A stretch of 64,000 nt of DNA from Flagellimonas_A sp039592695 (GTDB taxonomy: Bacteria; Bacteroidota; Bacteroidia; Flavobacteriales; Flavobacteriaceae): positions 1,426,001-1,490,000 of the forward strand of contig NZ_JBBUTK010000001.1 of the NCBI RefSeq assembly GCF_039592695.1, written 5' to 3'. The position numbers were made by a program, and so were the translations under genes. The notes under the pieces are model-generated. The model was not told the DNA's origin. It did no database searches and worked only from the letters and a program-made list of their open reading frames with translations. The first letter of the stretch is position 1; each line of letters starts with the position of its first letter. Positions 24,104 through 31,283 of this stretch are shown here, one piece after another.

Positions 24104-24751
24104 CTAAGGTTGTAAGCGTTCTATTTTCCAATCCCAGTTCTTTTGCAAGGTATATCGAATCCTGTCATGCAAACGATTGGGTCTGCCCTGCCAAAATTCA
24201 ATGGAAACAGGTTTCACTACATATCCGCCCCAGTGTTTGGGCCGTACAACTTCTTTACCTTCAAGTTTTTTTTCCAAATGGTACAGTTTCTTTTCCAAGA
24301 CTTCTCTAGATTCTATGACTTCGCTTTGGTCAGATACCACGGCACCCAATTGGCTTCCTCTGGGGCGGCTTTCAAAATACCCGTCAGAAAGATTTTCAGG
24401 AATTTTTTCGGCCGTGCCTTTGATAACCACCTGACGTTCTAAACTGGGCCAAAAAAATGAAAGACATACATTCGGATTTGCCGCTATCGCCTTACCCTTT
24501 TCACTTTCATAATTCGTATAGAAGAAAAAACCATCTTCATTAAACTTTTTCAGCAGCACAACCCTACTCTTCGGATAAGCATCTTTACCGATTGTAGAAA
24601 TTGTCATTGCGTTTGGCTCATCAATGGTATCAGAACCCTCCACTTCATAAAACCAAGTCTGAAACTGCTGCATCGGATTATCGGAAACAACATCTTCCGT
24701 AAGCGCACTTTTTTTGTAGCTCTTTCGGTAATTGGCCAAATCTTTTTCCAT
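24104..24751 (-). CDS. pdxH: Pyridoxamine/pyridoxine 5'-phosphate oxidase
   Basis: A 215-residue FMN enzyme that makes pyridoxal 5'-phosphate. The start at 24751 (MEKDLANYRKSYKKSALTE) is the usual N-terminus; an ATG three codons earlier is also possible. Seen: PNAMTISTIG, SRVVLLKKFNEDGFFFYTNYES (FMN/phosphate site), LERQVVIKGTAEKI, SRPRGSQLGAVVSDQS, and the C-terminal IEFWQGRPNRLHDRIRY then the terminal Pro. The length is standard. It follows rnz by about 70 bases on the same strand. Confidence 0.96.
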   Translation of the reverse strand: MEKDLANYRKSYKKSALTEDVVSDNPMQQFQTWFYEVEGSDTIDEPNAMTISTIGKDAYPKSRVVLLKKFNEDGFFFYTNYESEKGKAIAANPNVCLSFFWPSLERQVVIKGTAEKIPENLSDGYFESRPRGSQLGAVVSDQSEVIESREVLEKKLYHLEKKLEGKEVVRPKHWGGYVVKPVSIEFWQGRPNRLHDRIRYTLQKNWDWKIERLQP

Positions 24752-24819
24752 CACTTTCAAATTTCAGCAAAAGAACGGAGAAGTTAAAACTTGTCAGGGT
24801 TTATTTATGGTGTACAGCG

Positions 24820-25725
24820 TCAGATTTCAATGACTTTGCCATCCTCGCCCAAAACAACATTTTCAAAAACCGTTACTGCTTCTTCCTTAAATAGTTCAAT
24901 GCTTTTGTAACGGGTCGAATAATGACCGAGAACCAAAGTACCGACCTTGGCTTTTTTGGCGATGGTTGCCGCTTCTTGAGCTGTAGAATGTTTTGTTTTC
25001 TCGGCCAGATGCTTTTCTGATTCCAGAAAAGTGGATTCATGGTAGAGCATGTCTGAATTCTCAATAAGCGGCACTATACGCTCATTGTACGCCGTATCAC
25101 TGCAATAGGCATACTTTTTGGGTTTTGGCGGGTCAAAGGTCAATGCTTTATTGGAAATGGTTTTTCCATTCTCCAAAATCACATCTTTCCCGTTTTTGAT
25201 ATTGTTGAACTGACTGCGGTCCACCTTATGTTTTTTTACTGCATCGATATTCAGATTTCTGGGAAGCGGTTTTTCCTCAAATAAAAATCCGTTGGTATAG
25301 ATGCGGTGTTCGAGTGGTATGGTCTTGACCAGCACTTTATCATCTTCATAGATGGTTTCAGAGGTTCTTGATGTTAACTCGTGAAATTTAAGCGGATAGT
25401 TCGTCCACGAATCTCCCAACTTTAAAAATAAGGTAATGGCTTCTTTGATGCCTTTTGGCCCATAAATGTGCAATTCGGTCTCGCGGCCCAACAGCCTGAA
25501 TGTGGATATCAATCCAGGAAGTCCAAAAAAATGGTCGCCATGAAGGTGCGAGATAAAAATATGCTTCGTACGCGAAAACTTTATTTTATGCTTTCGCAAC
25601 TGCACTTGGGTGCCCTCACCACAATCAATCAAAAAGAGGTGGTTTCTGATGTCAAGTACCTGTGAAGTCGGATTGGTAAGCGTTCTGGGAGTAGCGGAAT
25701 AACATCCAAGAATATGAAGCCTCAT
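24820..25725 (-). CDS. rnz: Ribonuclease Z
   Basis: A 301-residue metallo-beta-lactamase-fold endonuclease that trims tRNA 3' ends. The zinc motif HLHGDH is at 60-65 after TKHIFIS; further ligands are in YCSDTAYNE (Asp), DMLYHESTFL (His) and LVLGHYSTRY (His). The length fits the short bacterial form. Its start overlaps the stop of the STAS-like gene by four bases, so translation is coupled. Confidence 0.97.
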   Translation of the reverse strand: MRLHILGCYSATPRTLTNPTSQVLDIRNHLFLIDCGEGTQVQLRKHKIKFSRTKHIFISHLHGDHFFGLPGLISTFRLLGRETELHIYGPKGIKEAITLFLKLGDSWTNYPLKFHELTSRTSETIYEDDKVLVKTIPLEHRIYTNGFLFEEKPLPRNLNIDAVKKHKVDRSQFNNIKNGKDVILENGKTISNKALTFDPPKPKKYAYCSDTAYNERIVPLIENSDMLYHESTFLESEKHLAEKTKHSTAQEAATIAKKAKVGTLVLGHYSTRYKSIELFKEEAVTVFENVVLGEDGKVIEI

Positions 25726-26054
25726 AATTCTAGATCGCGCTCAATTTCTTCCATCTCAATAATGTCTTTGGCCTCTTGTATGGTTGGCGCCAAACTGATT
25801 TCGTCATGTACATCGTCAAACGAGACCTTGTCAGTGACCAAAACAAACGATTTGTTGGCCGCTTTGTGCTTTCTAGAAATTTCAAGAAACTCCAAAACAT
25901 CATTGGCTGTGAGTTTTTCGAAAGAAAAAAGATTAATGACAATATGGTCGTGTCTTAGTTTCGGATAGGCATTTTCCAGATTCTTCAAAAACATGGCCAA
26001 AGAGGTTTTCTCTTGAAAAACAATCGTGGTATTGCCCTCTTTGTCGAAAATCAT
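25722..26054 (-). CDS. Small STAS-like protein coupled to rnz
   Basis: A 110-residue cytoplasmic protein with alternating strands and helices: TTIVFQEKTSLAMFLKNLEN, HIVINLFSFEKLTANDVLEFLE, NKSFVLVTD, ending in an acidic helix (EMEEIERDLEL). This layout is STAS-like, but the phosphorylatable serine is not obvious. It lies between pyrB (four bases upstream) and rnz (four-base overlap). The family keeps this position in many flavobacteria as far as I recall. The role is unknown. Confidence 0.75.
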   Translation of the reverse strand: MIFDKEGNTTIVFQEKTSLAMFLKNLENAYPKLRHDHIVINLFSFEKLTANDVLEFLEISRKHKAANKSFVLVTDKVSFDDVHDEISLAPTIQEAKDIIEMEEIERDLEL

Positions 26055-26058
26055 TTCG

Positions 26059-26985
26059 CTATTTAATTTTTGAAGCCAAAAGATAAATTACCGCCATTCT
26101 GATGGCCACCCCATTTTCTACCTGTTCTAAGATAATAGATTGATTTGAATCTGCCACATCAGTGGTAATTTCTACGCCCCGATTGATGGGCCCGGGGTGC
26201 ATGATTACTATTTCTTTGTCAAGACTATCTAAAATAGCCTTGTTAACACCGTATTGTTGGGTGTATTCGCGAACGGAAGGAAAATAACTGAGCTCCATAC
26301 GCTCGTTTTGAATGCGCAACATATTGGCCACATCACACCATTCAAGGGCTTTTCTGAGGTTGGTCTCCACTTCTACCCCCAAGGACTCTATGTGTTTGGG
26401 AATCAATGTTTTTGGTCCACAAACTTTGACCTTGGCCCCTTGCAGCTGCAGTGCGAAAATGTTGGAAAGTGCCACCCTTGAATGCAGGATATCACCGACA
26501 ATCACCACATTTTTTCCTTCAACGCCACCCAATTTTTCACGGATGGAAAAGGAGTCTAACAACGCTTGTGTAGGGTGTTCATGGGCACCGTCACCTGCAT
26601 TGATGATGGAAGCTTTCACATGTTTCGACAAAAATATACCTGCCCCGGGATTGGGGTGTCGCATCACCACCATATCGACCTTCATTGATAAAATGTTGTT
26701 CACGGTATCAATCAAGGTCTCCCCTTTCTTTACCGATGATTGGGATGCAGAAAAATTGATGACATCTGCGGAAAGCCGTTTTTCGGCCAATTCAAAAGAC
26801 AATTTTGTTCGGGTACTGTTCTCAAAAAAGATATTCGCAATGGTGATATCGCGCAGCGTGGGTACTTTTTTAATAGATCGGTTGATGACCTCTTTAAAAT
26901 GATCGGCAGTCTCAAAAATGAGCTCAATATCTCTTTTGTTTAGATATTTGATTCCCAGTAAATGATTTACACTCAGTTCGCTCAT
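26059..26985 (-). CDS. pyrB: Aspartate carbamoyltransferase catalytic subunit
   Basis: A 308-residue ATCase catalytic chain, second step of pyrimidine synthesis. Carbamoyl-phosphate motif FFENSTRTKLSFELA (about 55-69), GDGAHEHPTQALLDS, the HSRVALSN loop, and MHPGPINRGVEI near the C-terminus. The length is normal. No pyrI (regulatory chain) lies beside it. It belongs to a minus-strand unit pyrR-orphan-pyrB-STAS-rnz with short gaps or overlaps. Confidence 0.97.
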   Translation of the reverse strand: MSELSVNHLLGIKYLNKRDIELIFETADHFKEVINRSIKKVPTLRDITIANIFFENSTRTKLSFELAEKRLSADVINFSASQSSVKKGETLIDTVNNILSMKVDMVVMRHPNPGAGIFLSKHVKASIINAGDGAHEHPTQALLDSFSIREKLGGVEGKNVVIVGDILHSRVALSNIFALQLQGAKVKVCGPKTLIPKHIESLGVEVETNLRKALEWCDVANMLRIQNERMELSYFPSVREYTQQYGVNKAILDSLDKEIVIMHPGPINRGVEITTDVADSNQSIILEQVENGVAIRMAVIYLLASKIK

Positions 26986-26997
26986 GTGTCTCTGAGA

Positions 26998-27354
26998 TTA
27001 TTGATTCGAATTATCCATTATTTCAAAATCAAACTCCAATTCAAGTGTTTTAGCTTCTTTCTGAAAGCTAAGGTGTACCGCTGCCCCGTTTAAAAAATAA
27101 AAATCATTTAAAATAGGCTGCATGGCCTTGAACAGTTCTTCTGCATTATTTCCATAAGTGAACAGCGTACCATGGCTATCGTCAATGGCCACTTCATGAC
27201 CATCGTGCTTTCCGGTATGTGGAGGTAGTTCGTCAAATAATCGAGAATCCAATCTGTGTATTTCATCCAAACCTGAAAAAGCCCCGAAACGTATCAATAC
27301 TGAGTCTTTGCCCAGAGTGGTTTCATGTGCTATGTTCACTTTCTTAGCCTTCAT
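26998..27354 (-). CDS. Hypothetical protein between pyrR and pyrB
   Basis: A 118-residue soluble protein with no recognised domain. It has beta-strand-like segments (DSVLIRFGAFSGLDEIH, GHEVAIDDSHGTLFTYG, AVHLSFQKEAKTLELEFDFEI) and two short helices. It overlaps pyrR by four bases and lies 12 bases from pyrB, so it is co-transcribed with both. The fixed place between two pyrimidine genes suggests a linked role, but nothing in the sequence shows what. Confidence 0.7.
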   Translation of the reverse strand: MKAKKVNIAHETTLGKDSVLIRFGAFSGLDEIHRLDSRLFDELPPHTGKHDGHEVAIDDSHGTLFTYGNNAEELFKAMQPILNDFYFLNGAAVHLSFQKEAKTLELEFDFEIMDNSNQ

Positions 27355-27890
27355 TTGTTGACCAGATAAACCACATCTTTACCATCGTTCTCTGCCCATA
27401 AGACCTTGACCTTTTCTTCGTTGATGGCATCTACCTGACGCCCCCTGTAATTGGGCTGTATGGGCAAATGCCTGCTGAAGCGTCTGTCTATGAGGGTCAA
27501 AAGTTCTATTTCAAGTGGCCTTCCGAAGGACTGAATGGCTGTCAATGCGGCACGAATGCTTCTTCCTGTATACAACACATCATCAATAAAGACCACATTT
27601 TTATCCTCTACCAAAAAATCGATTTTGGTCGTACTGGCTTCCAAGGTTTTGTCGCCCCTTCGAAAATCATCCCTATAAAAAGTGATATCAAGCGAGCCGA
27701 GTTTGATATCCTTCACCTTGTAATCTTCTTTCAAGATTTTAGTCAATCGCTCTGCTAGATAGATGCCTCTCGGCTGTATGCCAATCAATACCGTATTGCT
27801 AAAATCTAGGTGGTTTTCAAGTAATTGACAGGCCAAACGGTGGAGAATGATATGGATTTCTTTGGCGGAAAGCAGTACTTTTTGGCTCAT
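27351..27890 (-). CDS. pyrR: Bifunctional PyrR: pyr operon regulator and uracil phosphoribosyltransferase
   Basis: A 179-residue phosphoribosyltransferase-fold protein. The start at 27890 (MSQKVLLSAKEIH) is preferred because the earlier ATG at 27920 would lie over the -7 box. The PRPP-binding motif is VVFIDDVLYTGRSIRAAL (about 99-116). PyrR controls pyr transcripts in Gram-positive bacteria by binding the leader RNA. Here the predicted leader is only about 20 bases and holds no attenuator, so the RNA-binding role may not apply locally. Confidence 0.94.
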   Translation of the reverse strand: MSQKVLLSAKEIHIILHRLACQLLENHLDFSNTVLIGIQPRGIYLAERLTKILKEDYKVKDIKLGSLDITFYRDDFRRGDKTLEASTTKIDFLVEDKNVVFIDDVLYTGRSIRAALTAIQSFGRPLEIELLTLIDRRFSRHLPIQPNYRGRQVDAINEEKVKVLWAENDGKDVVYLVNK

Positions 27891-27917
27891 GGGCGTTGCA
27901 CCAGCTCGTTTGATTGA

Positions 27918-27925
27918 CAAAAGTA
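27918..27925 (-). promoter_or_regulatory. -7 promoter box of the pyrR-pyrB unit
   Basis: On the minus strand it reads TACTTTTG, a full match to TAnnTTTG, 27 bases above the ATG. The place for the -33 box falls in the rpsA terminator stem (27943-27968), so the two signals overlap. Confidence 0.55.
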
Positions 27926-27935
27926 AGGAATTTCA

Positions 27936-27968
27936 AAACAAAAAGCCCCGACCAAATAGTCGGGGCTT
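27936..27968 (-). terminator. Terminator of rpsA
   Basis: The perfect 10-bp stem AAGCCCCGAC / GTCGGGGCTT with a six-base loop is followed on the minus strand by TTTGTTTTG. It lies 24 bases after the rpsA stop. Confidence 0.92.
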
Positions 27969-27991
27969 CACATATCTCTCAAACTGAAAAC

Positions 27992-29854
27992 TTATTTTTT
28001 ATTGTCAGCTTCCATTTTTTCTTTCAGTTTCTGCAATTGTGAATTTGCATCACCTAAAGTCGGAGCATCTTCTTGCGCGGCAGCCATTTTCCTTTTGGCC
28101 GATCTTACATTACGCTCTTCTTGCTCTCTAAAGATAGCGGTATGGCTGGCCACTACACGCTTGAAGTCTTTGTTGAACTCAATGATCTTGAATTCTGCTT
28201 CTTCGCCTTTGCCCAGTTTCTTGCCATCCTCTTTTTCCATGTGGCGTTGTGGTACAAATGCTGTGATGTCTTCATTGAAGTCAATCGTAGCACCTTTGTC
28301 AACAATCTCTGTGATTTTGGCTTTGTGCACCGTGCCTTCAGCAAACTCGGCAGCATACTTATCCCATGGATTTTCGGTGGTCTGCTTGTGGCCCAAGCTC
28401 AACTTGCGGCCTTCAACATCCAACTCCAATACTTCAACCTCAATGGTATCGCCAACATTCACAAATTCAGATGGATGCTTGATTTTCTTTGTCCATGAAA
28501 GGTCAGAGATATAGATCAAACCGTCGATACCTTCTTCCAATTCAACAAAAACACCAAAATTGGTAAAGTTTCTGATGATTCCCTTGTGACGTGAGCCAAC
28601 TGGGTATTTTGAAGTGATATCCGTCCATGGGTCTGGGGTCAATTGCTTGATGCCCAATGACATTTTACGCTCTTCCCTATCCATGGTCAAAACAACGGCT
28701 TCTACCTCATCGCCAACGTTTACAAAGTCTTGTGCAGAACGCAGGTGGGTAGACCATGACATTTCAGAAACGTGAATCAAACCTTCAACACCTTCAGCGA
28801 CTTCAATAAAGGCACCGTAGTCAGCGATGACCACGACTTTGCCCTTCACTTTGTCACCAATTTTGATTTCATCACCAAGGGCATCCCATGGGTGTTTCTC
28901 CAATTGTTTCAGACCCAGCTGGATTCTTGATTTATTATCGTCAAAATCAAGGATGACCACATTCAGTTTCTGATCCAGATCAACCACTTCATTCGGGTGG
29001 TTGATACGGCTCCATGACAGGTCGGTGATGTGGATCAATCCATCTACACCGCCCAAATCGATAAAGACACCGTAGGAAGTGATGTTTTTGACCACACCTT
29101 CCAAAACCTGGCCTTTTTCCAATTGGCCGATGATTTCTTTTTTCTGTTCTTCAATATCAGCTTCAATCAACGCTTTGTGCGATACAACAACGTTCTTGAA
29201 CTCGTGGTTGATCTTCACCACCTTGAACTCCATGTTCTTGCCAACATATTGGTCGTAATCACGAATAGGTTTCACGTCAATTTGAGAACCGGGCAAAAAG
29301 GCCTCGATTCCGAAGACATCGACAATCATACCCCCTTTGGTACGGCACTTGACAAAGCCTTGTACCACTTCTTCTTTGTCATGGGCGTCATTTACACGAT
29401 CCCATGCCATTATGGTACGGGCCTTACGGTGTGAAAGCACCAATTGGCCTGTTTTGTCTTCACGGATGTCAATAAGGACTTCAACCTTGTCACCAACCTT
29501 TAAATCAGGGTTGTAACGAAACTCATTCAACGAGATGACCCCTTCAGACTTGGCGTTGATATCAATGATTGCCTCTCGGTCGGTCATGTGTACAACGGTA
29601 CCTTCGACAACCTCTTCATCGGCGGTATCGACAAAATTCTCTTCTACCAAAGATTCAAACTCCTTCAGTTTAGAATCCTCGACACGCTCAATACCTTCTT
29701 CATATTTATCCCAGTCGAAGTTTTCTAGAAATTCTTTTGGGTCTTGTTTAGGAGTCTCTTCTTTGATTTCTTCGCCAACTTCTGCAGTGGTGTTAGCTAC
29801 TTCTATCGCTTCAGCAGCTTCAGCTACTTTTGCTTTCTTTTTTTCTTCAGCCAT
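27992..29854 (-). CDS. rpsA: 30S ribosomal protein S1
   Basis: A 620-residue S1 protein, which binds mRNA on the 30S subunit. After an acidic N-terminal region (about 1-60) come six S1 repeats, seen as VVEGTVVHMTDREAII, VVQGFVKCRTKGGMIV, VLEGVVKNITSYGVFIDLGGVDGLIHI, VKGKVVVIADYGAFIEV, HKGIIRNFTNFGVFVEL and VHKAKITEIVDKGATI. The C-terminus is charged and Lys-rich. In phyla with little Shine-Dalgarno use, S1 is expected to matter for initiation. It has its own strong promoter, a leader of about 110 bases and a terminator. Confidence 0.98.
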   Translation of the reverse strand: MAEEKKKAKVAEAAEAIEVANTTAEVGEEIKEETPKQDPKEFLENFDWDKYEEGIERVEDSKLKEFESLVEENFVDTADEEVVEGTVVHMTDREAIIDINAKSEGVISLNEFRYNPDLKVGDKVEVLIDIREDKTGQLVLSHRKARTIMAWDRVNDAHDKEEVVQGFVKCRTKGGMIVDVFGIEAFLPGSQIDVKPIRDYDQYVGKNMEFKVVKINHEFKNVVVSHKALIEADIEEQKKEIIGQLEKGQVLEGVVKNITSYGVFIDLGGVDGLIHITDLSWSRINHPNEVVDLDQKLNVVILDFDDNKSRIQLGLKQLEKHPWDALGDEIKIGDKVKGKVVVIADYGAFIEVAEGVEGLIHVSEMSWSTHLRSAQDFVNVGDEVEAVVLTMDREERKMSLGIKQLTPDPWTDITSKYPVGSRHKGIIRNFTNFGVFVELEEGIDGLIYISDLSWTKKIKHPSEFVNVGDTIEVEVLELDVEGRKLSLGHKQTTENPWDKYAAEFAEGTVHKAKITEIVDKGATIDFNEDITAFVPQRHMEKEDGKKLGKGEEAEFKIIEFNKDFKRVVASHTAIFREQEERNVRSAKRKMAAAQEDAPTLGDANSQLQKLKEKMEADNKK

Positions 29855-30117
29855 GTGCTGATTTTAGTTTGTATTCTGCTGGTGCTACAAGAGTCAGGCG
29901 ATTACCGCAGAAGTAATTAGATTTTTTTTGGATTCCTTTTCTCTCTTGAATTTCGCCAAAAAGGAGTGCAAAAATACAATTAATTTATTGTACTACAAAC
30001 ATTTACTTGTGATAGTGATTGCCACTTCAAGTATTAATGAAAATTTAAGCCAAAATGAGACTTTAATGGCTATATTGTGACACACTAATTGTATAACCAT
30101 TAAACATCGAAAACACT
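29855..30117. promoter_or_regulatory. Divergent spacer between rpsA and the BON-LysM gene
   Basis: This 263-base gap holds the rpsA promoter (29969-29999) and a leader of about 110 bases for rpsA. For the plus-strand gene at 30118 only a weak TATATTGT near 30071 is seen. S1 leaders are often autoregulated, but no clear structure was recognised here. Confidence 0.5.
29969..29999 (-). promoter_or_regulatory. Promoter of rpsA
   Basis: On the minus strand TTTG (29999-29996), 19 bases, then TATTTTTG (29976-29969). Both boxes match the Bacteroidetes consensus in full and the spacing is ideal. It is the clearest promoter in the window. Confidence 0.8.
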
Positions 30118-30498
30118 ATGGGCGTTAAAGCAAAATATCAACCCGTACTTGATCTGGGGCAGCAACTCGGAATCAAGGATGGCGACGTTTCTGAAGAAAA
30201 TGGCGTGCTCAAAATCAAGGGCGAGGCCAATACCCAATACGAAAAAGACCTTCTTTGGGACAAAATCAAGCAAATCGGAGGCGAAAACCCCTCTGATGTC
30301 AAAGCCAATATTTCTGTGGGTGACAGTTCTGTATACCATCGTCATGTGGTCAAAAGTGGGGAATCATTGAGCAAGATTGCCAAGCATTATTACGGCGATG
30401 CCATGAAATACAATGCTATTTTTGAGGCGAACCGAAACATTCTGAACAATCCTGATGTGATTCATCCTGACCAAGTTTTGGTCATTCCAAATCCATAA
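30118..30498 (+). CDS. BON-LysM protein, Kbp/YgaU-like
   Basis: A 126-residue protein with no signal peptide. A BON-like half (about 10-65; DVSEENGVLKIKGEANTQYEKDLLWDKI) is followed by a LysM domain (about 76-124; RHVVKSGESLSKIAKHYYGDAMKYNAIFEAN). This is the layout of E. coli Kbp (YgaU), a cytoplasmic potassium-binding protein of about 149 residues; this one is shorter at the N-terminus. Peptidoglycan binding is less likely without export. It stands alone on the plus strand and ends at a palindromic terminator. Confidence 0.85.
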   Translation: MGVKAKYQPVLDLGQQLGIKDGDVSEENGVLKIKGEANTQYEKDLLWDKIKQIGGENPSDVKANISVGDSSVYHRHVVKSGESLSKIAKHYYGDAMKYNAIFEANRNILNNPDVIHPDQVLVIPNP

Positions 30499-30510
30499 AG
30501 ATTCACGCCT

Positions 30511-31233
30511 TCAAGGTTTCAGACCTTCAAGGTTTTGAAAACCTTGAAGGTCTATTTTTTGTCTCGCTAAATCCAAAATCTTTTCAAACTGCTCCTCCAT
30601 CCCCAATTCGCTGTTGTCAAATTCTATGGCATCTTCTGCCTTTTTTAATGGGGATGTTTCTCTGGTGGAATCAATACGGTCACGGTCTTGCACATTTTTT
30701 AATACTTCATCGTAGGAAACGTTCTCACCTCTGCCCAACAATTCTTGATACCGTCTTTGTGCCCTGATCTCAGCAGAAGCGGTCATATAGATTTTCAGCT
30801 CGGCATCGGGAAAAACAACGGTGCCAATATCCCTTCCATCCATCACGATGCCCTTTTCCAATCCCATTTTTTGCTGTTGTGCCACCAATTTCTCACGCAC
30901 TTCTTTAATCGTGGCCACTGGGCTCACATATTTTGAAACCTCCATAGAACGTATTTCACCTTCAACATTCTTGCCATTAAGGTACATTTCTGATTTACCT
31001 GTATCGGTATTGGTCTTGAATTTCAGTTCAATACTGGGTAATGCGGCGGTCAATTTTTGGGCATTCAACTTACCTTCTGAAACAAAACCATTTTGCAAGG
31101 CATAGAGCGTCACGGCGCGGTACATGGCCCCTGTGTCGATAAAAACATAGCCCAAGGCTTTGGCTAGACGCTTGGCAACAGTGCTTTTACCTGTGGAGGA
31201 ATGGCCGTCAATGGCAACGATGATTTTACGCAT
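30511..31233 (-). CDS. cmk: Cytidylate kinase with a repeat-derived C-terminus
   Basis: A 240-residue CMP/dCMP kinase. The P-loop is GHSSTGKST (about 10-18), followed by DTGAMYRAVTLYAL, MDGRDIGTVVFPDAELKIYM and RDRIDSTRETSPLKKAEDA, all family marks. The last dozen residues (about DLQGFQNLEGLKP) are encoded by the 33-base palindrome at 30521-30553, so the 3' end was probably created by insertion of a repeat. It follows lon by 50 bases on the same strand, with a hairpin between them. Confidence 0.96.
   Translation of the reverse strand: MRKIIVAIDGHSSTGKSTVAKRLAKALGYVFIDTGAMYRAVTLYALQNGFVSEGKLNAQKLTAALPSIELKFKTNTDTGKSEMYLNGKNVEGEIRSMEVSKYVSPVATIKEVREKLVAQQQKMGLEKGIVMDGRDIGTVVFPDAELKIYMTASAEIRAQRRYQELLGRGENVSYDEVLKNVQDRDRIDSTRETSPLKKAEDAIEFDNSELGMEEQFEKILDLARQKIDLQGFQNLEGLKP
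30521..30560 (+). terminator. Palindromic repeat acting as terminator of the BON-LysM gene and coding the end of cmk
   Basis: AGACCTTCAAGGTTTT and its exact complement flank a single G (30521-30553), followed on the plus strand by ATTTTTTG. As a 16-bp stem with T-run it ends the plus-strand gene. It is also translated within cmk on the other strand. A third CCTTCAAGG copy lies just before it (30508-30516). Confidence 0.85.
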
Positions 31234-31253
31234 GGGGCAAAAATAGGAAGCAA

Positions 31254-31282
31254 CTTTGACAAAGTTTCGGACTTTGTCAAAG
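31254..31282. repeat. Hairpin between lon and cmk
   Basis: CTTTGACAAAGT (31254-31265) and its exact complement (31271-31282) flank TTCGG, a stable 12-bp stem starting one base past the lon stop. No T-run follows on the minus strand, so it may rather be an intercistronic stabilising hairpin or a dispersed repeat. Confidence 0.7.
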
Positions 31283-31283
31283 A

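Noticed and set aside
26312..26902. 196-residue plus-strand frame inside pyrB
   Set aside because: Antisense of conserved ATCase motifs, no domain or promoter.
27891..27992. PyrR-type attenuator or other riboswitch in front of pyrR
   Set aside because: The only hairpin is the rpsA terminator, upstream of the predicted transcription start of pyrR.
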